Assembly (NCBI RefSeq): GCF_004208415.1
Contig: NZ_CP035758.1
Coordinates: 6,758,001 to 6,822,000 of the forward strand
DNA from: Ktedonosporobacter rubrisoli
GTDB lineage: Bacteria > Chloroflexota > Ktedonobacteria > Ktedonobacterales > Ktedonobacteraceae
Length of the DNA: 64,000 bases
Reading direction: 5' to 3'
Shown: piece by piece, positions 15,891 to 22,908 of the stretch
Position numbering within the stretch: position 1 is the stretch's first letter
How the letters are laid out: every line of letters starts with the position of its first letter
Made by a program: the position numbers and the translations under genes
The notes under the pieces: model-generated
Database searches by the model: none
What the model saw: only the letters and a program-made list of their open reading frames with translations
What the model was told of the DNA's origin: nothing

Positions 15891-16433
15891 TCAGGTATAG
15901 AGCAAGCCCTCGTGCTCGCTGATCTGAGCACTCTCCCAGTCCAGCACATCAGCAAATTCCTGCTGAAAGGCTTCTAGATCACGCTTTCGCCTGGCCTCGT
16001 CAGGCATTTCATTGCTCTTCCAGTGCAAGATGATCGTCACTATGTCAGGCGATGCGGAGTTGCTGAGGATATAGCGCGCCAGCGAACCTTCAAAGCGTAG
16101 TTGCTGCTCCTCGTAGATTTTCTCTAGCTTTTGCTCTAAGTTTTCGCGCTGGCCCGCTCGCACCCGCACCTGGATCAACATACTCAGCAGCTTTACGCGA
16201 TCATCATAAATGCGCCATCTTGCCGGCTGCTTACGTGTGCGGCCAGGCGGATTACGCCGAAATTCCTCCACAGCCTGCGCAGGAATTAGATATCTTCCAC
16301 CAACTTTCTTAGAAGGCAAACGTCCGCTGTGGATATGCTGAGTTATACGATCCTGAGAAAGTTCGAGCATTTTTGCCGCCACTTTCACCGGCACATAGCC
16401 GGGAATACTCAGATACTCTTCATCTTCTGCCAT
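15891..16433 (-). CDS. HTH-ABM fusion protein, copy 1
   Basis: This 180-residue protein has an N-terminal excisionase-like HTH (YVPVKVAAKMLELSQDRITQHI, then LPSKKVGGRYLIPAQAVEEF) joined to a ferredoxin-like domain. The latter resembles antibiotic biosynthesis monooxygenase (ABM) folds: LIQVRVRAGQRENLEQKL, then VTIILHWKSNE. ABM-like domains form dimeric barrels and may bind a small ligand; here a ligand-sensing regulator is inferred. The C-terminal 100 residues differ from copy 2 at only a few positions, while the HTH halves differ strongly. It ends 30 bases before the TIR-NB-ARC-TPR gene. An in-frame GTG at 16439 is an alternative start. No clear SD is present. Confidence 0.8.
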   Translation of the reverse strand: MAEDEEYLSIPGYVPVKVAAKMLELSQDRITQHIHSGRLPSKKVGGRYLIPAQAVEEFRRNPPGRTRKQPARWRIYDDRVKLLSMLIQVRVRAGQRENLEQKLEKIYEEQQLRFEGSLARYILSNSASPDIVTIILHWKSNEMPDEARRKRDLEAFQQEFADVLDWESAQISEHEGLLYT

Positions 16434-16548
16434 AGCCACAATCTAGTTCCTATAGCATTTAAATGTAAATATCGGTTATTACGATAGTGGCTAGTAGTGG
16501 GTAGGTAACAATATCTAATAGGCATGATGCAAGCAAAATACGATCATA

Positions 16549-17094
16549 TCAAGTATAAAGCAAGCCCTCGTGCTCGCTGATCTGAGCACTCTCCCAGTTC
16601 AGCACATCAGCAAATTCCTGCTGAAAGGCCTCTAGATCGCGCTTTCGCCTGGTCTCGTCAGGCATTTCATTGCTCTTCCAGTGCAGGATGATCGTCACTA
16701 TGTCAGGCGATGCGAAGTTGCTGAGGATATAGCGCGCCAGCGAACCTTCAAAGCGTAGTTGCTGCTCCTCGTAGATTTTCTCTAGCTTTTGCTCTAAGTT
16801 TTCGCGCTGGCCCGCTCGCACCCGCACCTGGATCAACACACTCAGCAGCTTTACGCGATTCGTATAACGCCGCCATTTTGCCGCATCTTTACGTGTGCGC
16901 CCCGGTGGATTGCGCCGGAATTCCTCCACTTCTTCTAGTGGAATAAGATTTCTCCCGCTCACTCTTCTAGCCGAAAAGCGCCCATCGCGTACAAGCTCAT
17001 TTACCCTGTCTGCGGTAAGATTAAGCATTTTTGCCGCCACTTTTGCCGGTACGTAGCCGGGCATACTCAGATACTCTTCATCTTCTTCTGCCAT
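16549..17094 (-). CDS. HTH-ABM fusion protein, copy 2
   Basis: This 181-residue tandem paralog of the previous gene lies 115 bases upstream of it on the same strand. The HTH reads YVPAKVAAKMLNLTADRVNELV, then FSARRVSGRNLIPLEEVEEF; the second helix and wing differ from copy 1. About 300 bases of the 3' end are roughly 97 % identical to copy 1 (16551-16850 against 15896-16195). The upstream 40 bases, including AACTAGATTGT, are duplicated too. It is probably the first gene of an operon with copy 1 and the TIR-NB-ARC-TPR gene. No SD precedes the ATG. The two copies may form heterodimers or bind different sites. Confidence 0.8.
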   Translation of the reverse strand: MAEEDEEYLSMPGYVPAKVAAKMLNLTADRVNELVRDGRFSARRVSGRNLIPLEEVEEFRRNPPGRTRKDAAKWRRYTNRVKLLSVLIQVRVRAGQRENLEQKLEKIYEEQQLRFEGSLARYILSNFASPDIVTIILHWKSNEMPDETRRKRDLEAFQQEFADVLNWESAQISEHEGLLYT

Positions 17095-17169
17095 GATTAC
17101 AATCTAGTTTCTGTAGTATTTTTATGTAAATGCCGTCTCTATCAAGACATTTAAATTGGTTTTATAGTT

Positions 17170-17211
17170 ATCAAGGCAAATATTGATAAATGCCTTGATC
17201 CATGCTATAAT
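17170..17211 (+). promoter_or_regulatory. Consensus-like promoter with overlapping operator
   Basis: TTGATA (17183-17188) and TATAAT (17206-17211) are spaced by 17 bases. ATCAAGGCA (17170-17178) and TGCCTTGAT (17191-17199) form perfect 9-bp inverted arms that enclose the -35 element. A regulator bound there would block the promoter. It drives the long leader before 17528. The HTH-ABM genes start 76 bases upstream on the other strand, so their products are candidate regulators. Confidence 0.75.
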
Positions 17212-17527
17212 GATTATCGGGTCATGTTTCTCCAGCATTAGCTAGCAATGCAACAAACCTTGAAGGATGTAACAAACAAATGAAAGGAGGCTGGCAACAT
17301 CAAGCTTCATACAACACAAACTGAATAACGGGGGAGGAAAACCCTCGCTACTTAGCTACTATCACAAGCCATAAAAACTGACGACCTGCTTGCAGTATCC
17401 TCAACCGATGCGCAGGCAGGCCGCTCAGGAGGCCCAAGCCTCCTTTTACGGTATTTCAAGCATCAGTATTTGTTTATATTACTTTCGTTTCAGTATTCCA
17501 AGCGGATCGATAGGGAGGAAGTTTTCA
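17212..17527 (+). other. Long structured leader of the 17528 gene
   Basis: About 300 bases separate the promoter from the start codon. AAAGGAGG at 17283-17290 is a strong ribosome site without a suitable ATG after it. An ATG at 17280 opens a 14-codon frame through it that ends at 17324. GGGGGAGGAAAACCCTC near 17330 and CCTGC..GCAGG near 17380-17420 can pair. A terminator-like hairpin follows at 17428-17447. I could not match it to a known riboswitch class; attenuation is possible. Confidence 0.45.
17428..17447 (+). terminator. Small hairpin plus T4 in the leader (possible attenuator)
   Basis: GGAGGC and GCCTCC pair over the loop CCAA and are followed by TTTT. It lies 80 bases before the start codon at 17528, within the leader, so it may act as a conditional terminator. 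Confidence 0.5.
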
Positions 17528-17881
17528 ATGAGCAGCATCGCCTATAGCAGCACCTACGCCCCGGCCACATTGCCTTCTCAGGAACAAGCGCTCAGCATCA
17601 TTGACTACATGAACCAGGCCAAGCGCCTGCAGCAAAACGTACGTAGCGCCAGCCACAAGCACTACGCCGAAGATCTCTTCAAGCAATGCCATCAATGGCT
17701 GCAGCAACATCATATCCCCTTCTACTACGATAGCAGGGAGCAACGCTATCTCCTCAACGTCTGGCAATACGCCGGCCTGATCAGCGAAGCATGCTTCGGC
17801 ACGCGGCAACCCATACCCAACTCAACGCAAGCCCTATTTCCTACCGTCTCTGCCCACACAGCCCTCCTGCATGCCTCGTAA
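17528..17881 (+). CDS. Small protein, FYYD-type family (copy C)
   Basis: This 117-residue protein shares its core with copies A and B: IIDYMNQAKRLQ, then AEDLFKQCHQWLQ, IPFYYDSREQ and YLL. It adds about 35 residues at the C-terminus. GGGAGGAAG 7-9 bases before the ATG at 17528 fixes the start; the frame continues upstream to 17390 but lacks support there. It stands alone behind a regulated promoter with an unusually long leader, unlike copies A and B, which flank a response regulator. Function unknown. The recurrence of three copies in 17 kb suggests a lineage-specific family with different partners. Confidence 0.75.
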   Translation: MSSIAYSSTYAPATLPSQEQALSIIDYMNQAKRLQQNVRSASHKHYAEDLFKQCHQWLQQHHIPFYYDSREQRYLLNVWQYAGLISEACFGTRQPIPNSTQALFPTVSAHTALLHAS

Positions 17882-17967
17882 GGAGCCGGGATATGTCAAT
17901 GGCATTTTTGCAAGAGGCAGGCCAGAGCGCGCAGAACAGGGCTCGCTCCGACAAAAAGCTCAAACAG

Positions 17968-18618
17968 CTAGGCTTCTGCCTGCAGGCTTGGCGCGCGAGC
18001 CGTAATCGCCCAGATCACCCAGAGCGCACAGCAGATAATCAGGGTCAGGGCAGGACTCCAGAACGCAACAATGAGCGCGATGATATAGCAGGGGAAACCC
18101 AGCAAAGAAATAAGCATGCTCTTTGGAATCAAGGCTCCGCCCGTACGGTAGCCCGGCTGCTGCCTGAGGATTACCCACCAGAGCAGATCATAGGACAGAT
18201 CGATCAAGGAAAAAAAGCCGGCATAGGTTGCGCAGGCCACCGAAGCCGCTGGCGTGGTTAAATAGGCTGCCACGAGCGCGGTCGGGACCGGAACCACCGT
18301 CGTCAACATTAAAAGCAAGCCATTGCTAAAGAGCAAAGCCGTTTCGGGCTTCCTTACTACCTGGAAGAGACGGTGATGGTAGATCCACATAATCAAGACT
18401 GTGACAAAGCTAATCACAAACGTGAGATAGTTAGGCCACCTGCCTAACAATGCACCCAGTAAGTTTTGAGAATTGATCTGTGACAGCCCTTCGGGCACCT
18501 TTAGATCCAGAGCCAGCAGCGTAATCGCTATGGCAAATACCCCATCGCTAAAAGCCTCTATGCGCGATGTCCCACCTTCTTTTTGCTCATCCTGCGCGCG
18601 CACAAATGGAATTCCCAT
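17968..18618 (-). CDS. TMEM175-family potassium channel protein
   Basis: This 216-residue membrane protein carries the TMEM175 signature RIEAFSDGVFAIAITLLALDL at its start (quoted in part), which lines the selectivity filter in that family. About six membrane helices follow. Bacterial TMEM175 proteins are tetrameric potassium-selective channels of about 200 residues, so the length fits. AAAGGAG lies 11 bases before the ATG at 18618; a GTG at 18630 is in frame but overlaps that SD. It is convergent with the small protein at 17528-17881 and monocistronic. Confidence 0.9.
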   Translation of the reverse strand: MGIPFVRAQDEQKEGGTSRIEAFSDGVFAIAITLLALDLKVPEGLSQINSQNLLGALLGRWPNYLTFVISFVTVLIMWIYHHRLFQVVRKPETALLFSNGLLLMLTTVVPVPTALVAAYLTTPAASVACATYAGFFSLIDLSYDLLWWVILRQQPGYRTGGALIPKSMLISLLGFPCYIIALIVAFWSPALTLIICCALWVIWAITARAPSLQAEA

Positions 18619-19008
18619 GCTACAATGCACTCCTTTCCTTTTCTGCCAATATATGCTGTTAAAGAAGTCCTGAGCCTTCCCTGGCTCCTTGAAGAGATTG
18701 GCTACCTATAGCGCATTGTATAATCCCAAAGCGCAAAGAAGCTATCTCAACTTTTTAGCGCCTGGATCAGGCAAGCTTATCAAGGCCCATGATAACAAGC
18801 GGGCATGGCCGGTTTAGCTGATCAGACCGAGGAGATCAAGCGCAGGCGGGTAGCATCTCCAACATTCAGGCAAAATCTCACACTGCACCTAAAGTTTAAA
18901 AGATGTTTAAATCTATCCACTATCATTAAGCCTGTCAGATAAAACATTTCATCCTCCAGGTCGCCTGTGAACCTGGAGAGGCGTGCAATAGTATAGGGGG
19001 ATAATTTG
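18619..19008. other. Divergent intergenic region between the TMEM175 and S41 genes
   Basis: This 390-base region holds the two divergent promoters, which I cannot place with confidence. CTCCAGG (18954-18960) and CCTGGAG (18972-18978) form a 7-bp hairpin in the leader of the S41 gene, about 30 bases before its start. I see no small gene. Confidence 0.4.
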
Positions 19009-20268
19009 ATGAGGCGATTAAAGTTAGCTTTCCTCTTGCTCATGGTGGGCATGAGTCTGATAGCAGGTGGTCTGCCTATGCAGCAAGCCCACGCTCAGAG
19101 CACGGCCAGCAAAGCCGCCAGCGACTATCTCAATCAGGCGCTCGACTTTATGCAGGAGAATGCGGTACACGCCAATACTCTTGACTGGAAAACGCTGCGC
19201 GCACAAGCGCTAGAGCGCATTCAGAACGCTCAAGTTCCAGCCGATACCTACCCAACCATTACCTGGGCCCTACAGCAACTTGGCGATCACCATAGCTTTT
19301 TCCTTGATCCCGAGGCCGCCAAACGCAATCAGCAAGGCTACAACAATGTCTTTGGCCTCAATATGACCGACGATGGCACGATTACCGATATCATTGCTGG
19401 TGGCCCGGCCGATAAAGCCGGCAACGTACGGCGAGGCGACATTGTGCAAAAAATCAATGGCATCGTACTCAAAGATCAGCAAGCCATTAACGATAGCCTG
19501 CGTAAGAATCCGAGCAGCGCCACGCTTAGCATACAGCAGCGCGATCGGCATCGCAGCTTTGATGTAACCCTCAAACTGGGACCATACGAGAGCAATAAGC
19601 GGCCGCAAGCCAGGCTGGTCAAGCCAGGTATCGCTTATATCGAACTGCCAGCAGTTATGGGCGGCAAGATGGCCGAGGAGTATGCAACCATCGTGCAGCA
19701 GGAGATCCAGGATCTTGATCAAAATAACGATATTCGAGGCTGGATCGTCGATTTGCGCAACAACAATGGCGGCAATTGCTGGCCCATGCTAGCCGGCATC
19801 GGACCCGTGGTAGGCGAGGGCAAACTTGGCTCCTTCTTCACGCAGGGTCAGGCGGTTGGAACCTGGACATATAGCAATGGCAAGGCCCTTTCCGGCGATC
19901 AGGTAGCTGCTCAGGTCCAGCATCCCTACACTCTCAGGCATCCTCTGCCTCCGGTGGCAGTCCTTACCAGCCCAATAACTGCAAGTTCCGGTGAAGCAGT
20001 AACCATCGCCTTTCGCGGTCGCCCCAATACACGTAGCTTTGGCGAGCCTACCTATGGCGTACCCACAGCTAATTATGCCCAGACCCTTAGCGATGGCGCG
20101 CAAATCTATCTTACTGTCGCCATCGACGCAGATCGCACGGGTAAAACATACGATAGCCCGATCTCACCAGACCAGGGCGTACATATCGATTGGGCTACCG
20201 TCTACACGCAACACGACCAGGTAATCAAAGTTGCCGCACAATGGTTGCAACACCAGCCCGGCCGCTAG
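19009..20268 (+). CDS. Secreted S41 (C-terminal-processing type) protease with PDZ domain
   Basis: This 419-residue protein has a signal peptide ending near AQS. A PDZ domain lies at about 110-195 (GLNMTDDGTITDIIAGGPADKAGNVRRGD in pieces). The S41 protease core has GWIVDLRNNNGGNCWPM and SPITASSGEAVTIAF, where the Ser before GE is the expected nucleophile. The Lys of a CtpA-type dyad is not obvious; in its place is SFGEPTYG. Such enzymes degrade or trim extracytoplasmic proteins. AGGGGG precedes the ATG. The gene converges with the glycosyltransferase, stops 2 bases apart, with no terminator between. Confidence 0.88.
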   Translation: MRRLKLAFLLLMVGMSLIAGGLPMQQAHAQSTASKAASDYLNQALDFMQENAVHANTLDWKTLRAQALERIQNAQVPADTYPTITWALQQLGDHHSFFLDPEAAKRNQQGYNNVFGLNMTDDGTITDIIAGGPADKAGNVRRGDIVQKINGIVLKDQQAINDSLRKNPSSATLSIQQRDRHRSFDVTLKLGPYESNKRPQARLVKPGIAYIELPAVMGGKMAEEYATIVQQEIQDLDQNNDIRGWIVDLRNNNGGNCWPMLAGIGPVVGEGKLGSFFTQGQAVGTWTYSNGKALSGDQVAAQVQHPYTLRHPLPPVAVLTSPITASSGEAVTIAFRGRPNTRSFGEPTYGVPTANYAQTLSDGAQIYLTVAIDADRTGKTYDSPISPDQGVHIDWATVYTQHDQVIKVAAQWLQHQPGR

Positions 20269-20270
20269 GA

Positions 20271-21410
20271 TTATAACGATGAAACAGCCACCGAGTCCGT
20301 TGCAGCCTGTGGCTGCGCTTGACGCCGGCTCTGAATAACCTGCTCATAGACCTGCATGTAGTTCTCAGCCATTACCCGCGCTGAAAAACGCTGATCGACA
20401 TAGGGGCGTAACGTGCCCCTGTCGATTTCAGCGATACGTGGGATATGCTCAATCAATTCGTCGAGATTGTGCACCAGGAAGCCAGTCTTCCCATGCTCAA
20501 TGATCTCTGGAGCGGCCCCACGCTCAAACGAGATGACCGGGCAGCCCACGGCCAGCGCCTCCACCATTACCATGCCAAAGGGCTCCTCCCACTCAATCGG
20601 ATTGAGAAAGCCCCGCGCCCGGCTCAGCAAGCTCACCTTCTCCTTCATATTGACGGGGCCCACATACCTGATCTGCTTTTTGTCAAAGTGCGGCTTCACC
20701 TGCTCCTGAAAGTAGGTCATCGAAGCCTTTTCATAACGATCAATAGTGCCGGCCAGAACGAGCGGCACGTTTGCCCGCTTCGCCGCCTCAATGGCAAGGT
20801 GGGGTCCTTTCTCCGGCACGAAACGCCCCAGCCACACAAAGTAATCGCCGGGTTTTCTACGTCCGGGACGGACCTGCTCCATATCGATACCATTGTAGAC
20901 AACCCCGGCAAAATTGAGAGGCATCTTCTCTTGCGCCTTCGCAGTTTTACTAATCGCCACAATAGGCACCTGGGAAGCCCAATCCATATAGTACTTGTCG
21001 GCATCTCCCGTCCAGCCGCCAGGCCCATGATCGAAGGGGAAATGGCTATGTAGCGTCGTCACATGAGGCAGCGGAAATGTCGCCGCCAGCGGTAAAATAT
21101 ACATATCCGAGCCCGAAGAAAGATGCATATGGACAATATCGAAATCCTGCTCACGCACCTGTTCCAGCGCCTTCTGTAAGTGATAGAAAGCCTTGAGATG
21201 CATCGTCCAGGGAACACCCTCGGTAAGCAAAGATTTCGGGAAAAACGATACATGTTTTGCAGAGGTTTTAGCATCGCCAGGTGCGAATAAGGTCACATCA
21301 TGACCTTGTGCCACCTGCGCCTCAATAAGATTGCAGATCACACTTTCCGTCCCGCCATAATTTTTGGGCGGAATAGTAATCCATGGAGGAGCAACCTGAG
21401 CTATTTTCAT
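20271..21410 (-). CDS. GT4-type glycosyltransferase
   Basis: This 379-residue protein is a GT-B fold enzyme of family GT4. The N-terminal part has the glycine-rich IPPKNYGGTESV. The C-terminal part has FVWLGRFVPEKGP and the E-x7-E motif in EEPFGMVMVEALAVGCPVI, which binds the sugar nucleotide. It transfers a sugar from a nucleotide donor to an unknown acceptor on the cytoplasmic side. AAGGTGAG before the ATG at 21410 fixes the start. The next gene upstream on the strand is a MarR regulator 79 bases away, so co-expression is likely. Confidence 0.9.
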   Translation of the reverse strand: MKIAQVAPPWITIPPKNYGGTESVICNLIEAQVAQGHDVTLFAPGDAKTSAKHVSFFPKSLLTEGVPWTMHLKAFYHLQKALEQVREQDFDIVHMHLSSGSDMYILPLAATFPLPHVTTLHSHFPFDHGPGGWTGDADKYYMDWASQVPIVAISKTAKAQEKMPLNFAGVVYNGIDMEQVRPGRRKPGDYFVWLGRFVPEKGPHLAIEAAKRANVPLVLAGTIDRYEKASMTYFQEQVKPHFDKKQIRYVGPVNMKEKVSLLSRARGFLNPIEWEEPFGMVMVEALAVGCPVISFERGAAPEIIEHGKTGFLVHNLDELIEHIPRIAEIDRGTLRPYVDQRFSARVMAENYMQVYEQVIQSRRQAQPQAATDSVAVSSL

Positions 21411-21488
21411 GTTCTCACCTTCTTTACGTATTGTTGCATACACGAGTTAATACGCTCAACTCCGGCAAGAAGATGCAAGCGGTCCCTC

Positions 21489-21968
21489 TCAATGCTCCTC
21501 TCTGCGCAGCCTGCTGATTTGTTCATGCATCTGCTGATTCGTTCCTGAGATAAAACGCAGAAACAGTTCCAATTCCTCATCACTATAGAGCGCGGAATGC
21601 TCTTTGATGACCCGCGCTAAAGAACCAAAGAGCGGCTCTATCTCCTGAAGCGCCTTCTCCCTGACCAGCTGAATGATTACGCGCCGGCGGTCCTCTTGAT
21701 CGCGCCAGCGCCTGACATAGCCTGCTTTTTCCAGGCGGTCCACCAATCCAGTTACCGCACCTGTGCTTAGACCGGTTAGACCAGCCAGCTGGCCAGCAGT
21801 GACCGGGCCAACGCGGCTCAGGATACCCAGGCACTCAAGATCTCCCGCATTGATCCCCAGCCTGTCAGCCACCACCTGACCAAAAACCACGGCATCCAGG
21901 CTGAGCTGGCGCAATTCCTCGTGAAGATCTCCAATAATCTCGCTGCGTTCCCTGACATGGCCTGGCAT
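21489..21968 (-). CDS. MarR-family transcriptional regulator
   Basis: This 159-residue protein has a winged helix typical of MarR: LGILSRVGPVTAGQLAGLTGLSTGAVTGLVDRLEKAGYVRR in pieces, then the wing DQEDRRRVIIQL. Flanking helices form the dimer interface. The family usually autorepresses and is released by small phenolic or oxidised ligands. A perfect 8-bp-arm palindrome lies 46 bases upstream (22014-22033). It is followed on the same strand by the GT4 gene, a candidate regulatory target. Confidence 0.9.
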   Translation of the reverse strand: MPGHVRERSEIIGDLHEELRQLSLDAVVFGQVVADRLGINAGDLECLGILSRVGPVTAGQLAGLTGLSTGAVTGLVDRLEKAGYVRRWRDQEDRRRVIIQLVREKALQEIEPLFGSLARVIKEHSALYSDEELELFLRFISGTNQQMHEQISRLRREEH

Positions 21969-22347
21969 ATTTCACCCTCTCAGCTTTCCGACTGCTAGTC
22001 CAGTCATTAAAATTTTTAGTTGGATAACTAAAATAATCGTCCCGAGCTGATTATAGCACGAATCCGCTTTTTTAGCCTGAGAAAACTCTTAGGAAACGAG
22101 TAATAGTATCAGGAGTGCCAGAACTTAATTACCGCTGAGGCAGCAAATAACGCTCTCCTTGTCCTAACGCTTATCCATCGCGACACCTGTGGGGTACCCA
22201 GCCCTGAAAATCCCTGCTACTCGTCACCTCATTGGCCAGGAAGTCCTTATTTCTAAGCCAGCACCATCTGATTTGCCTCCATCCGTTATAACTCTGCGCC
22301 TTCAGCGAGATTCCTATGAGATCTCAAAAAACTCCCGAGGGACAAGT
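21969..22347. other. Divergent intergenic region between the marR-type and sigma genes
   Basis: This 379-base region contains the MarR palindrome at 22014-22033. Beyond it I see no clear gene or hairpin. An open frame from 22189 joins the sigma gene in frame but lacks a ribosome site and reads like non-coding sequence. Confidence 0.45.
22014..22033. promoter_or_regulatory. Perfect palindrome, likely MarR operator
   Basis: TTTTAGTT and AACTAAAA form perfect 8-bp arms around GGAT. The size and AT-rich dyad fit MarR operators, and the site lies just upstream of the MarR start. Confidence 0.65.
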
Positions 22348-22908
22348 ATGCAACACATAGCGACAAGCAGGCAGGAAAACTCGTTCTATGCCAGGCTCTA
22401 TCAGCGGTATGCGCCAGGGATTTTCGCCTATATCTATCAGCAAACGGGCTCACGCGAGGACGCTGAGGACATTGTGCTTGAAGTCTTTCTGGCCGTGCTC
22501 CAACAAGGCAAATTTTCGACATTTGATGAGAAGAAGCAAGAAGCGTGGCTCTGGACCATTGCCCGCAATAAAGCCGTGGACCTCCATAGACGCTCAGCAC
22601 GTGAGCAAAGGACATCCATCGACTACCTGGCTGATACGCTCTACGAGGATGAGGCAAAAGCTCCTGAGCACATCAGCTTAAAGCGGGAAGAGTACGCGCA
22701 GCTGCATACAACCATCAAAGCCTTATCAACTCAACAGCAAACAGTGTTGCAGCTTCATTTTGGCCATGGCCTCAAATGTGCAGAAATCGCTCCTGTGCTC
22801 AACAAAAGCGAAGGAGCCGTACGCATGTTGCTCTTCCGCACCATACGTGGTTTACGCGCTATCTATCAAAAAACTAGGGAAAAGGCAGGACACGATGAAA
22901 GAGCATGA
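22348..22908 (+). CDS. ECF-type sigma factor 1
   Basis: This 186-residue protein has region 2 (FYARLYQRYAPGIFAYI, GSREDAEDIVLEVFLAV) and region 4 (LSTQQQTVLQLHFGHGLKCAEIAPVL, then EGAVRMLLFRTIRGLRAI). It directs RNA polymerase to a stress or envelope regulon. GAGGGAC precedes the ATG at 22348. It overlaps the next gene by 14 bases (22895-22908). That partner is a membrane protein with a cytoplasmic N-terminus, as expected for an anti-sigma factor. Confidence 0.92.
   Translation: MQHIATSRQENSFYARLYQRYAPGIFAYIYQQTGSREDAEDIVLEVFLAVLQQGKFSTFDEKKQEAWLWTIARNKAVDLHRRSAREQRTSIDYLADTLYEDEAKAPEHISLKREEYAQLHTTIKALSTQQQTVLQLHFGHGLKCAEIAPVLNKSEGAVRMLLFRTIRGLRAIYQKTREKAGHDERA

Noticed and set aside
17212..17527. 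Known riboswitch in the leader
   Set aside because: GGGGGAGG recalls part of the ydaO c-di-AMP motif, but the remaining conserved blocks are absent. I left it as a structured leader.
17791..18261. 156-codon open frame on the plus strand
   Set aside because: It overlaps the end of the small FYYD-type gene and runs antisense to the TMEM175 gene, and the translation is low-quality basic sequence.
20445..21053. 202-codon open frame on the plus strand
   Set aside because: It is antisense to the GT4 glycosyltransferase, which has clear motifs and a ribosome site; the shadow has none.
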